A stretch of DNA of 64,000 nt from Fodinibacter sp963695175 (GCA_963695175.1 CAVOGG010000004.1:806001-870000); one strand, 5' to 3'. Counted from the stretch's first letter, positions 35,386 to 43,924 are shown. Notes: generated by a model from the sequence alone, not told the origin. A program made the numbers and translations.

Positions 35386-36483
35386 ATGCGTACCCGAGAC
35401 AGTGCCGTCGCCGTCGCCTGCGCGGTCGGTGTGCTCGCGGCGTGCAGTGCCGCACCCGAGCGGGTGGCGACGTCGCCCTCTCCGAGCGCATCGAGCGCCA
35501 CGGCATCCCCCACGGCGGTCACTCCCGACGTGGTGGTTCGCGGCGCTGACGCGCCACTCGCCGCGCTGGTGCAGAAGCTGTATGCCGGGAAGTCCGGTGT
35601 CGAGGCGACGGCCACGGTGGGCACCTGGAAGTCGGAGCAGGTCGCGGTGGTGACGGCCGGGGACGACGTGACGCTGGCAGTCGGGCCGAAATGGACGGTC
35701 GTCGGGGGCTGGTGGCCGTCCCTGGGCAAGGCCACGCCGCAGCTGGGCAAGGGCCCGCGGTTCCTGCTCGTCATCGGCAGCGACGCGCGGCCGGACGAAC
35801 CGCTCAAGGGCAGCCGGGGAGACACCCTGCAGGTGGTCGGCATCGACGGCAAGGGCGGCGGGGGAGTCATGGGTATCCCGCGCGACACCTGGGCACCGCT
35901 ACCGGGCGGTGGCTCGGGGAAGATCAACGCCGCCTACGCGTACGGCGGTGGAGCGGGTCAGGTCGCGACCGTCCGCGCGGTCACCGGGCTGCCGGTGGAG
36001 GGCTACGTCGTCACCGGGTTCAAGGGCTTCAAGGCGATCGTCGACCAGTCGGGCGGGTTGCCGATGCAGGTCGCCAAGAAGATCGTCTTCCTGCACAAGC
36101 TCACCATCGCAGCGGGAAAGCAGTCCCTGTCGGGCAAGGAGGCGCTGGCGTACGCACGGGAACGAAAGTCGTTGGCCAACGGCGACTTCGGGCGCTCGGC
36201 GCACCAGGGCGAGATGCTGCTGGCGGCCGCTGTGGCGGCACGTCTGTCTGGCGTCGGGGTCATCCCGAAGGAGATGTCGGTGGTGTCGCGCAACGCGTCG
36301 ACCGACCTGAGCGCGGCGGACGCGCTGACGTTCGTGGCGTCGTTCTACCGGCTCGACCCCCGCAAGGTGGGGCACGAGGTGGCGGTCGGCTCGATCGGGA
36401 CGAGCTCGGACGGTCAGTCGATCGTCAAGGTCAACTCGTCGGCGCGGTCGGTCTTCGCTCGGTTCCGCGACGGCCGGCTGTGA
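35386..36483 (+). CDS. LytR-CpsA-Psr (LCP) family lipoprotein
   Basis: A 365-residue protein with a lipoprotein signal (lipobox LAAC at about residues 19-22) and a LCP catalytic domain: LLVIGSDARPDEPLKGSRGD, MGIPRDTW and a later ALAYARERKS. LCP enzymes attach glycopolymers to peptidoglycan from lipid carriers. Most are held by a membrane helix; a lipid anchor here is unusual. A CATACG box lies just upstream of the ATG. It is the last core gene before the tRNA. Confidence 0.82.
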   Translation: MRTRDSAVAVACAVGVLAACSAAPERVATSPSPSASSATASPTAVTPDVVVRGADAPLAALVQKLYAGKSGVEATATVGTWKSEQVAVVTAGDDVTLAVGPKWTVVGGWWPSLGKATPQLGKGPRFLLVIGSDARPDEPLKGSRGDTLQVVGIDGKGGGGVMGIPRDTWAPLPGGGSGKINAAYAYGGGAGQVATVRAVTGLPVEGYVVTGFKGFKAIVDQSGGLPMQVAKKIVFLHKLTIAAGKQSLSGKEALAYARERKSLANGDFGRSAHQGEMLLAAAVAARLSGVGVIPKEMSVVSRNASTDLSAADALTFVASFYRLDPRKVGHEVAVGSIGTSSDGQSIVKVNSSARSVFARFRDGRL

Positions 36484-36575
36484 GCTCGTCGGTGCGTCCA
36501 TCGCCCCGGTGGCGGATGCCGTCGCGCGTCTCCGCGTAGACTCCGGGGCTGTCCGCGCCGGTATGGGGCGGGCCT

Positions 36576-36648
36576 GCTGGCGTGGCGCAATCGGTAGCGC
36601 ACCTGTCTTGTAAACAGGGGGTTGAGGGTTCGAGTCCCTTCGCCAGCT
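36576..36648 (+). tRNA. tRNA-Thr, anticodon TGT
   Basis: The cloverleaf is complete: acceptor GCTGGCG with CGCCAGC, D arm GCGC, anticodon stem CCTGT/ACAGG around CTTGTAA (anticodon TGT at 36609-36611), and T arm GAGGG TTCGAGT CCCTT. CCA is not encoded. The 3' half from 36606 onwards is repeated at 42530, so this gene is the attachment site of an integrated element. Confidence 0.95.
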
Positions 36649-36679
36649 CAAGGGAGATCTTGCTGAAAACCCTTGTCCT

Positions 36680-37818
36680 GTGCTGCTATTGAGCACGCGC
36701 AGCAGCGCTGGCGGTGGCGACGGCTTCGGCTACGTGCGAAAGCTGCCGTCGGGCCGGTGGCAGGCGAGCTACCTGGGGCCCGACTTGGTCAGGCGTACGG
36801 CGCCCCACACCTTCGAGGCGAAGGCGGATGCCGAGGGGTGGCTGGGTCGGCGGCGCGAGGAGGTGGTGTCGGGGGAGTGGCAGCCGCCCGTGAAGGTTGA
36901 GCGCGGTGGCGGCGCTGACCTTCGACGCCTACGCGACGCAGTGGCTGCGGGAGCGTGCCCTCAAGCCCCGGACCCGAGAGGGGTACGAGCACCTGCTGGG
37001 TCGCTACCTGCTGCCGGTGCTGGGGCGGATGCCGATCGACGCGATCACGCCGAGCGTGGTTCGCACCTGGTGATCGCGACTGCCGGCCGACAAACCGACC
37101 GTGCGTGCCCGCAGCTACGCGCTGCTGAAGGCGGTGATGAACACGGCGGTCGCCGACGAGGTGATCGACAGCAACCCGTGCTGGATCCGCGGGGCGGCCA
37201 GCACGCCTCGGGCCCGTGAGATCCGCCCGGCGACGATCGAGGAGCTCGAGGTGATCGTCGAGGCGATGCCGGAACGGCTGCGTGCGCTCGTGCTGCTGTG
37301 CGCGTGGTGTGCACTGCGCAGTGGTGAGGTGCTCGAGCTGCGCCGTCGGGACCTCGACGTGGCGGCGGGGACGGTGCGCGTCGTCCGCGCCTTGTCCTGG
37401 GTCGGCGGTGAGCCCATCGTGGGCACGCCGAAGTCGGCGGCAGGGACGCGGGTGGTCTCCATCCCTCCCCATGTCGTCCCTGCGATCGCCCACCACCTCG
37501 ACACGATGACGGCACCGGGTCCTGAGGCTCTCCTCTTCCCAGGGCGCGACGGGGTTTCGCATCTGCAGCCGTCGACGATGCACCGGCACTGGCGGCTGGC
37601 CCGTGATGCAGCCGGCCGCCCGGACCTTCGCGTGCACGACCTCAGACACACGGGCGCGACGATGGCGGCACGGGCAGGGGCAGACCCTGGCGGAGCTGCA
37701 GGAGCGACTCGGCCACAGCAGCGTCAATGCCGCCCTTCGATATCAGCACGCCGCGCGAGGCCGAGGCCAAGAGATCGCGGCCGCCCTGTCCGCGATGGCG
37801 AGAGGCTCCGGCCTCTAG
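36680..37818 (+). pseudogene. Tyrosine recombinase (integrase), copy 1, broken
   Basis: Reconstructed order: an arm-type DNA-binding domain (GYVRKLPSGRWQASYLGP), a core-binding domain (FDAYATQWLRERALKPRTREG), and a catalytic domain with LRSGEVLEL (first Arg), HDLRHTGAT (His-x-x-Arg) and LGHSSVNAALRYQH (second His and the Tyr). Lesions: a frameshift near 36900, a TGA at 37071-37073 where a Trp is expected, and one extra G in the run near 37678 that separates the last motif. It is inactive unless recoding occurs. Confidence 0.85.
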
Positions 37819-37832
37819 CTGGGCTCGAGTTG

Positions 37833-37853
37833 AAACGCACTCACATGCCGATG
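37833..37853 (+). repeat. Cassette-type repeat, partial copy after recombinase 1
   Basis: GAAACGCACTCACATGCCG matches the best-preserved first half of the repeat family. Similarity to copy 2 stops here, so this is the boundary between recombinase and cargo. Confidence 0.6.
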
Positions 37854-37958
37854 TGCGTGCCGGCCAACGTCCCCGCCCGAGTCCCCAAATCCTGGGCCTG
37901 ACCCACCTGCAGTTCTTGGCCCTGCTCGCTACCGGCCGCGCGCAGGTCTATGGGCGTG

Positions 37959-38627
37959 CTACGCGGAGGCTCTCAGGGGGTCGAGAGCGGCCAGGACGAG
38001 GTCGAGGCCGAAGCGGAATGCCTCTGCCGGGTCGTAGCCGACAGCCACGAGCGTCGCGGCGGACTCGTTGAGGTACGGGAACTCGTCGGGAGGAAGCTGG
38101 GGCAGGAAGACGTCCTGGGTCATGTCCGCGAGCTCGTCGGCGGTGTCGAACGGCAGGCTGTGTTCCTGCAGGGCGAACCCGTAGACGTAGCTGTCGAGCA
38201 GCCAGTTGGCGTGCGTCGCCACTAGGACCGAGAAGCCGGCCCTCCGCAGGCAGGCGGTGACCGCTTCGTGGTGGCGGAGGTTCGCGAGCCCCGGCGACGT
38301 CCGCGACTCCATCAGGCCGTTCGCCCACGGGTGGCGTGCGAGGACCTGTCGGGCGGATACCGACCGCCGTCGTATCGCCGACTGCCAGTCGGTCTCCGCG
38401 GACGGGAGCTCGATCTCCTCGAACACGACGTCGATCATGGCGTCCAGCAGCTCCTCCTTGCTCGCGACGTAGTGGTAGAGCGACATCGCGCCCGCGCCGA
38501 GCTCGCCGGCCAGCCGGCGCATGCTCAGCCCGTCGACCCCCTCGCGGTCGGCGAGCCGGACCGCCTCGAGGACCACCCGCTGCTTGCTCAGCCCCGCGCC
38601 TGACGCGACTTGGCGTTGCTTCCTCAC
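37959..38627 (-). CDS. TetR-family repressor
   Basis: A 222-residue regulator with an N-terminal TetR helix-turn-helix (GLSMRRLAGELGAGAMSLYHYVASKEELLDAM) and a C-terminal domain of the TetR_C_1 type (TWQSAIRRR..., LRRAGFSVLVATHA). The GTG at 38627 was chosen over 38633 because a GAGGAGG site then has a 9-base spacing. It diverges from a membrane protein gene whose promoter contains a matching palindrome. Confidence 0.87.
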   Translation of the reverse strand: MRKQRQVASGAGLSKQRVVLEAVRLADREGVDGLSMRRLAGELGAGAMSLYHYVASKEELLDAMIDVVFEEIELPSAETDWQSAIRRRSVSARQVLARHPWANGLMESRTSPGLANLRHHEAVTACLRRAGFSVLVATHANWLLDSYVYGFALQEHSLPFDTADELADMTQDVFLPQLPPDEFPYLNESAATLVAVGYDPAEAFRFGLDLVLAALDPLRASA

Positions 38628-38657
38628 AGACACGGGCCTCCTCGCTCCTATGAACCC

Positions 38658-38709
38658 TTGACAACCGTACAGCGTACGCTCATAGTACAGCGTACGACGT
38701 ACGGTGTAC
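38658..38709 (+). promoter_or_regulatory. Promoter with TetR operator for the membrane gene at 38808
   Basis: TTGACA (38658-38663), a 17-base spacer and CATAGT (38681-38686) form a strong forward promoter. From 38685 to 38709 lies a 25-base near-perfect palindrome (GTACAGCGTACG, one base, then its mirror with one mismatch pair), and GTACAGCGTACG also occurs at 38667-38678. The TetR protein probably binds here and blocks both divergent genes. Confidence 0.7.
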
Positions 38710-38807
38710 GAGCAGGCTGAGGGTGCGGGACGAACCGTCAGCCACGGCAACGAAGAGCCCACCCCTGCTCGACGTCCCGCCAACCGACTGGAACGAAGGA
38801 GCAAGAG

Positions 38808-39503
38808 ATGAGATCAGAGCAGAACACCGCCACCGCACGAGGACGCGGGTGGTTCGATCGAGCCCGCCTCGTCGGCGCCGCGGCGATCGCGTGCGCAGTG
38901 TTGATCGTGGTCGAGAACGGGATCTTCGCGACGACGGGCGCACAGGCGTACGACGATCCGATCGAGGAAGTGCTGGCCTACTACGCCGACAACCGTGACG
39001 CGGTCGCGATCGTGTCCGGTCTGGTGGCCCTGTACCTGCCGCTGCTGCTCGTGTTCCTGACGGGCCTGCACGGCCTCGTGAAGCGGCGCGGCGGAGCGGG
39101 CGCCGACTGGTCGCGCCTCGCCTTGGCCGCGGGCGCCGCGCTGTCGGGCGTCTTCGTGCTCGTCAACGTCCTGCAGATCGGGCTCGCGCTCTCCGCCGAC
39201 GGGCTCGCCGAACCGACGCCCGCGTTCGAGCTCGTCTGGAAGATGCACGCGGCGGCGTTCGCGCTGGCGTTGCCGATGCTCGGCACCACCTTCATCGGCG
39301 CGGCCCTCGCCGCGCACGCGAGCGGGCTGACTCCGGCTTGGCAGCGCCTGCTGGGCTTGGCGGGCGGGAGCCTTCTGCTCGCCGCCGGGGTCGGCAACCT
39401 CGCGATCGCCGACGGCTCGCCGCTGATCTTCGTCGGGCTCCTAGGGTTCGCCGCCGGGCTTGGCTGGCTGCTCGCGACCGGCGTGCGCCTCATCCGGTCA
39501 TGA
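38808..39503 (+). CDS. Multi-pass membrane protein under TetR control
   Basis: A 231-residue protein with about six hydrophobic helices (starting with residues 20-40), resembling DUF4386-type proteins but not securely assigned. A strong AAGGAG ribosome site lies 6 bases before the ATG. The divergent TetR regulator and its operator suggest the protein responds to a small molecule. Confidence 0.7.
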   Translation: MRSEQNTATARGRGWFDRARLVGAAAIACAVLIVVENGIFATTGAQAYDDPIEEVLAYYADNRDAVAIVSGLVALYLPLLLVFLTGLHGLVKRRGGAGADWSRLALAAGAALSGVFVLVNVLQIGLALSADGLAEPTPAFELVWKMHAAAFALALPMLGTTFIGAALAAHASGLTPAWQRLLGLAGGSLLLAAGVGNLAIADGSPLIFVGLLGFAAGLGWLLATGVRLIRS

Positions 39504-39683
39504 CCCATGCGCCACGGTGCACTACCACCATGCGGCGATGAGTCAGGCAGAGGGGCACTCGGTTTCACGCCACCGTGGCTACATTTCGACGACGACGCGC
39601 CCATCACGACCGAGAGGCACCGCTGATGACCCCCACCGCACCCGCTGCCACGGGCTCGGCCCGACCGCGCCACCTCGGCAGCG

Positions 39684-40463
39684 TTGACGGCAGCGACTGC
39701 GCTGCTGGCCACCCTTGTGGCCCTGGTCCCGTTCCCGCTGGCCTCGGCGCTGTCCGGGGGTCGCTACGAGGACCTGGCCGCGCTGCGCGCCGGTGTCACC
39801 AACGGGTTCGTGCAGCTCTGGGCCACAGGTGACGGCCGGCTGGGCGAGCTTTCGGCGACCGCGGACTTCTGGGCGCGGTTCCACGTCGTCAAGGCGACGC
39901 TGTCGACGGTTCTTCTCGTCGTGCTCTGCATCCTGCTCGCGAGGGTGTGGCGAGCGAGCACGGATCCCGGCAGCCGTGCTCGGCGATGGGGCCTCGCGGT
40001 GCTCGGCCTAGGAGCCAGCGGCCTGGCGGTGGTCTCGCTGCTGGTAGTCGTCGCCAACCTCCAGGGTGCCGTGGCTCCGCTGTCATCGGTGCTGGGGGTC
40101 CTGTCGTTCGCTGACCCAGGTGGCCCGCTGGAACCGGTCGTGGAGCAGGCGCGGCAGGTGGTCGGAAGCGGTGCCTCGACGCCTGCGGCGGAGGTGCTGC
40201 GGGCCGACTTCGTGCGCTACCACGCGGTCATGGCAGTGCTGGGAACCGCTGTGACCTTGGTTCTGATCGGGGGTGCGGTGGTGCTGTGGCGCCGACGCAC
40301 CCACACGGCGCGGACCCAGCGATCGTGGCGCCGGGTGCTCGCCGCGGGAGGCGTCGGCCTGCTGCTGCTCGCCGGAGCCTTCGCCCTCGTCACTGCGGCG
40401 AACATCTCGACGGCCCTGCATCCCTCCGCCGCGCTGGTCGGCTTCCTCGCCGGGGGCGCCTGA
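39684..40463 (+). CDS. Five-helix membrane protein, start uncertain
   Basis: A 259-residue protein with five hydrophobic helices; no family recognised. Read from the TTG at 39684 it lacks a ribosome site. A better start is the ATG at 39626 (GAGAGG 9 bases upstream), giving MTPTAPAATGSARPRHLGS, which would join this frame if one base were absent near 39683. So there is either a frameshift (real or a sequencing error) or a TTG start. Confidence 0.6.
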   Translation: MTAATALLATLVALVPFPLASALSGGRYEDLAALRAGVTNGFVQLWATGDGRLGELSATADFWARFHVVKATLSTVLLVVLCILLARVWRASTDPGSRARRWGLAVLGLGASGLAVVSLLVVVANLQGAVAPLSSVLGVLSFADPGGPLEPVVEQARQVVGSGASTPAAEVLRADFVRYHAVMAVLGTAVTLVLIGGAVVLWRRRTHTARTQRSWRRVLAAGGVGLLLLAGAFALVTAANISTALHPSAALVGFLAGGA

Positions 40464-40538
40464 CACCCCGCACCCGCGGCGACAGTTGGCCGAGGCCGCC
40501 CCGATGGGCCGGTCTGCTCGTGCGCTCGGCGGTGTTCC

Positions 40539-40565
40539 AACTCGCCCTCAACTGCCGCGATCGGT
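40539..40565 (+). repeat. Cassette-type repeat
   Basis: AACTCGCCCTCAACTGCCGC followed by GATCGG; the AACTGCCGC variant of the family core, between the membrane gene and the MmcQ gene. Confidence 0.5.
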
Positions 40566-40641
40566 GTGCCAATGGATGGCGCCGCGTTTGCCGGCCCCGA
40601 GGTCCGACCCGGCCGTCGGTGGGGCGGCGTAGCCTGCGCCG

Positions 40642-41046
40642 ATGGCCGCCGCGCCCGTCCGCCGCCTCACCGACGACGTCCCCGCCGACGTCGAGCGGCG
40701 CCTCCGCCGACTGTGCCTCGCCCTCCCGGACGCCTACGAGGAGCACGCTTGGGTAGGCACCCGGTGGCGGGTGCGCACGCGGACCTTCGCGCACGTCCTC
40801 GGGGTCGACGACCCCGTCGACGGGGCCCATGTGGTCATGACCTTCCGCGCCGCGGGCGAGGAGCTCGAGGCGCTGCGGCACGCGGGCCCGCCCTTCCACA
40901 TCCTGGGCTGGGGCCGCGACGCGATGGGTCTCACGCTCGACGACGCCACCGACTGGGACGAGGTCGCCGAGCTCGTCGTCGAGTCATACTGCGTCCTGGC
41001 CCCGAGGAAGCTGGTCGCGCTCGTCGACCGCCCGCACCCCACCTAG
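40642..41046 (+). CDS. MmcQ/YjbR-family protein
   Basis: A 134-residue protein of the MmcQ/YjbR family (PF04237), small proteins with a CyaY-like fold proposed to bind DNA. Conserved stretches: LALPDAYEEHAWVG and ELVVESYCVLAPRKL. A TAGCCT box ends 6 bases before the ATG. It sits alone between two copies of the cassette-type repeat. Confidence 0.8.
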   Translation: MAAAPVRRLTDDVPADVERRLRRLCLALPDAYEEHAWVGTRWRVRTRTFAHVLGVDDPVDGAHVVMTFRAAGEELEALRHAGPPFHILGWGRDAMGLTLDDATDWDEVAELVVESYCVLAPRKLVALVDRPHPT

Positions 41047-41082
41047 ACCCCCTGTGGTCATCATGCCCTGCAGGCAAGCATC

Positions 41083-41103
41083 AACCGGACATGCCGCATT
41101 CCG
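41083..41103 (+). repeat. Cassette-type repeat
   Basis: AACCGGACATGCCGC then ATTCCG; the CCGGACATGCCGC variant, directly after the MmcQ gene. Confidence 0.5.
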
Positions 41104-41165
41104 CGCGCTCCCTAATGGCGTCGCAACCCTCCCGGCCGGGGAGGTGTCCCTGTGCCGCCGGCTCG

Positions 41166-41705
41166 TCAGTCTCGTGGACGCCCGGGGATGAGTGCCTGCG
41201 CGTCGTGCGTGACGTCCTCCAGCTTGGTCATCACCTCGAGTGCCTCCGCCCCGTATGCCTTGAGCGTCAGTTGGACCGCTTCCTCCGGGTCCACCTGCAG
41301 CACCGTTGCCAGGGCGGTGATGTCCGCGGCGTCGCGTGCTCGGCCTGCCGCCAGCTTCATGGCGAGCAACTGCTCGAGTGATGCCAACTGAACTCGCAGC
41401 CCTGGGGAGCTGGGTGGTGTGAGGGCGTCAGCGGGGATCGGCGGGAGGAATGGGCGGGCGGCTCCGTTGAGCCACCCCTCGGGCAGGCCGAGCTCGTCGG
41501 CCATCTGCGCAACGATGTGGGCGACCCGGTCATCGGTAGTGATGCCGTCGATGTCTTGGGTCCGGCGGTCCGTGTCGGGAAGGTGTAGCGAGATCGCCGC
41601 GCCTCCGACGACGTAGACAGTCGCCGCGATCCCAGCGGCGCCGAGGCGTTGGTCGAGTTCGTCCAGCAGTTGGCGGATCTGGGCCGCGTCGAGGTCGAAG
41701 CTCAC
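41166..41705 (-). CDS. Nucleotidyltransferase-like protein (DUF6036/AbiEii type), putative toxin
   Basis: A 179-residue protein with the nucleotidyltransferase entry VYVVGGAAISLHLPDTDRRTQDID and the later LEQLLAMKLAAGRARDAADI, as in AbiEii-like toxins and DUF6036 proteins. In characterised systems such enzymes modify tRNA or proteins and are held in check by a cognate DNA-binding partner. Its GTG overlaps the stop of the helix-turn-helix gene (GTGA), so the two are translated together. Confidence 0.75.
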   Translation of the reverse strand: MSFDLDAAQIRQLLDELDQRLGAAGIAATVYVVGGAAISLHLPDTDRRTQDIDGITTDDRVAHIVAQMADELGLPEGWLNGAARPFLPPIPADALTPPSSPGLRVQLASLEQLLAMKLAAGRARDAADITALATVLQVDPEEAVQLTLKAYGAEALEVMTKLEDVTHDAQALIPGRPRD

Positions 41706-42259
41706 GCCGTGACCAGCTCACGCTCGTTGATCTGGATGCCGAGCGCGGCAAGGCCATCGTCCAATGCTCGCCCCGGCCTCAACGGAAGTGGGGCCCAGGG
41801 CTCGCGTAGCGGCAGGGGGGCAGCGAGCCACTGGGGGATCGGCCGCCCGTCGCGCGCGGTCTCGCGCAGGATGGTGTGCGCCAGCGTCTTCCACGGGCCA
41901 GTCAAAGCCAGTCGTGGGGAGCCCGTCGCCCAGATCGCGCGACGGGCCGGCGTGCTCAGTGCGAGGGACTGGTCACGTCCTTGGAGCAGCATTCGCATGG
42001 CCCACACCGGATCTGAGTCGCAGTGGGTGGCGACTGCGTCGATGACATCCGAGGCCCGCATCCACGTGCGGTGTGCTGCCTGCTCGGCTGCGTCTTCGAG
42101 GTCGAGCAGAACCAGTGCTGAGGGGACGGTGCGACCGGCCAGGTAGTCCCCCAGTCGCGAAGGCGTGCACCCGACCGCATGCGCCGCCTGGCTCTGGTTG
42201 AAACCGGCAGCCTCGATCAGCGCCGCCAGGCGCATACGCAGACGGTCCCTTGAACTCAT
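41702..42259 (-). CDS. Helix-turn-helix antitoxin-like protein, partner of the nucleotidyltransferase
   Basis: A 185-residue protein whose first 70 residues are an XRE-like helix-turn-helix (GFNQSQAAHAVGCTPSRLGDYLAGRT); the remainder is an alpha-helical domain of unknown type. It is the first gene of a two-gene operon. The ATG at 42259 lies 9 bases after a TATACA box inside a perfect palindrome, consistent with autoregulation and leaderless translation. Confidence 0.78.
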   Translation of the reverse strand: MSSRDRLRMRLAALIEAAGFNQSQAAHAVGCTPSRLGDYLAGRTVPSALVLLDLEDAAEQAAHRTWMRASDVIDAVATHCDSDPVWAMRMLLQGRDQSLALSTPARRAIWATGSPRLALTGPWKTLAHTILRETARDGRPIPQWLAAPLPLREPWAPLPLRPGRALDDGLAALGIQINERELVTA

Positions 42260-42269
42260 ACAAGCAACT

Positions 42270-42291
42270 GTATACCCAAATATGGGTATAC
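42270..42291. promoter_or_regulatory. Perfect operator of the HTH/nucleotidyltransferase operon
   Basis: GTATACCCA (42270-42278), four bases, then TGGGTATAC (42283-42291). The symmetric site overlaps the -10 box and ends 10 bases before the start codon, where a bound antitoxin would block transcription. Confidence 0.7.
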
Positions 42292-42529
42292 GCGTGTGCC
42301 CGTCCGCAATGCCGGTCGACAAGCCGGCGCGAGATCGTGGCGGGCCTAGACTGACCGGGTCGAGGACCACGCGGCTCGCCTTCGGAGGCGGTGTGCCAGC
42401 GAATCTCCGTGCCAGAGGCGGACATCGGCGCCCACTCGTATGGCACGCAGGCGGCAGGATCCGGGGCACTCGAGCCGGGAGGTTGGTGTTCTTGCAGGTC
42501 AGGGCGATGTAGCGCCATGGCAGATTGGC

Positions 42530-43778
42530 TCTTGTAAACAGGGGGTTGAGGGTTCGAGTCCCTTCGCCAGCTCAAGGGAGATCTTGCTGAAAACCCTTGT
42601 CCTGTGCTGCTATTGAGCACGCGCAGCAGCGCTGGCGGTGGCGACGGCTTCGGCTACGTGCGAAAGCTGCCGTCGGGCCGGCGGCAGGCGAGCTACCTGG
42701 GGCCCGACTTGGTCAGGCGTACGGCGCCCCGCTCCTTCGAGGCGAAGGCGGATGCCGAGGGGTGGCTGGGTCGGCGGCGCGACAGTGGTGTCGGGGAAGT
42801 GGCAGCCGCCCGTGATGGTTGAGCGCGGATGGCGGCGCTGACCCTCGACGCCTACGCCACGCAGTAGGCTGCGGGAGCGTGCCCTCAAGCCCCGGACCCG
42901 AGAGGGGTACGAGCACCTGCTGGGTCGCTACCTGCTGCCGGTGCTGGGGCGGGTGCCGATCGACGCGATCACGCCGAGCGTGGTTCGCACCTGGTGATCG
43001 CGACTGCCGGCCGACAAACCGACCGTGCGTGCCCGCAGCTACGCGCTGCTGAAGGCGGTGATGAACACGGCGGTCGCCGACGAGGTGATCGACAGCAACC
43101 CGTGCTGGATCCGGGGGGCGGCCAGCACGCCTCGGGCCCGTGAGATCCGCCCGGCGACGATCGAGGAGCTCGAGGTGATCGTCGAGGCGATGCCGGAACG
43201 GCTGCGTGCGCTCGTGCTGCTGTGCGCGTGGTGTGCACTGCGCAGTGGTGAGGTGCTCGAGCTGCGCCGTCGGGACCTCGACGTGGCGGCGGGGACGGTG
43301 CGCGTCGTCCGCGCCTTGTCCTGGGTCGGCGGTGAGCCCATCGTGGGGACGCCGGAATCGGCGGCAGGGACGCGGGTGGTCTCCATCCCTCCCCATGTCG
43401 TGCCTGCGATCGCCCACCACCTCGACACGATGACGGCACCGGGTCCTGGGGCTCTCCTCTTCCCAGGGCGCGACGGGGTTTCGCATCTGCAGCCGTCGAC
43501 GATGCACCGGCACTGGCGGCTGGCCCGTGATGCAGCCGGCCGCCCGGACCTTCGCGTGCACGACCTCAGACACACGGGCGCGACGATGGCGGACACGGGC
43601 AGGGGCAGACCCTGGCGGAGCTGCAGGAGCGACTCGGCCACAGCAGCGTCAATGCCGCCCTTCGATATCAGCACGCCGCGCGAGGCCGAGGCCAAGAGAT
43701 CGCGGCCGCCCTGTCCGCGATGGCGAGAGGCTCCGGCCTCTAGCTGGGCTCGAGTTGAAACGCACTCACATGCCGATG
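42530..43778 (+). mobile_element. Direct repeat copy 2: tRNA-Thr 3' half plus recombinase
   Basis: Second copy of the 1.25-kb unit at 36606. The first 43 bases are the 3' half of tRNA-Thr without a 5' half, so no functional tRNA is made; this is the attachment site left by integration. The sequence before 42530 is unrelated to a tRNA. Confidence 0.85.
42604..43743 (+). pseudogene. Tyrosine recombinase (integrase), copy 2, broken
   Basis: Same domain order as copy 1 and the same TGA at the Trp codon (42995-42997). It has additional lesions: a two-base loss after the arm-type domain (near 42780), an inserted base making CAGTAG (near 42865), and an extra A near 43593 before the LGHSS motif. The shared nonsense codon implies the common ancestor was already inactive before or when the copies formed. 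Confidence 0.85.
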
Positions 43779-43788
43779 AGCGGATGGC
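43757..43788 (+). repeat. Cassette-type repeat, short form
   Basis: GAAACGCACTCACATGCCG joined directly to ATGAGCGGATGG. It combines the first-half and last-half words of the long form at 51145 without the middle, as a deletion or recombination product would. Confidence 0.6.
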
Positions 43789-43801
43789 ATCTGGCCGAGG
43801 G

Positions 43802-43924
43802 ATGGGCACCAACGCGATCATGGACAGTGGGGGAGAGTTCACGGGTCCGCTGGCGCCCTATCGTTTCCAGGGCAAGCCGACGATGAGTCAGTCCCAGTTC
43901 TCCTGGTTCGGTGGTGGTGAGTGA
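43802..43924 (+). CDS. Small ORF, 40 residues, possibly a remnant
   Basis: Reads MGTNAIMDSGGEFTGPLAPY and ends in QFSWFGGGE. Its stop overlaps the next ATG (TGATG), which suggests coupled translation. No family is recognised; it may be a short peptide or the tail of a truncated gene. Confidence 0.4.
   Translation: MGTNAIMDSGGEFTGPLAPYRFQGKPTMSQSQFSWFGGGE

Larger units (their letters stand above)
36606..37853 (+). mobile_element. Direct repeat copy 1: tRNA-Thr 3' half plus recombinase
   Basis: About 1.25 kb nearly identical to 42530-43778, offset 5,924 bases. Identity begins exactly in the tRNA anticodon stem and ends just after the AACGCACTCACATGCCGATG repeat. This is the layout expected when two related integrative elements enter the same tRNA gene in tandem, or when one element end is duplicated. 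Small insertions and substitutions separate the copies. Confidence 0.85.

Noticed and set aside
33156..35927. A 923-codon open frame on the - strand
   Set aside because: It is the shadow of the kinase and ThrE-type genes, whose motifs are clear on the other strand.
36680..37818. The recombinase as an integron integrase driving the cassette array
   Set aside because: It has an arm-type DNA-binding N terminus like tRNA-targeting phage or ICE integrases, I see no integron-specific insert, and it is broken. It cannot be assumed to act on the repeats.
39517..39541. Another cassette-type repeat (CCATGCGGCGATGAG)
   Set aside because: Only a few bases match the core and the flanking words are absent, so chance similarity is likely.
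42530..42572. A second tRNA-Thr gene
   Set aside because: Only the 3' half is present; there is no D arm or 5' acceptor strand, so it is an attachment-site duplicate.
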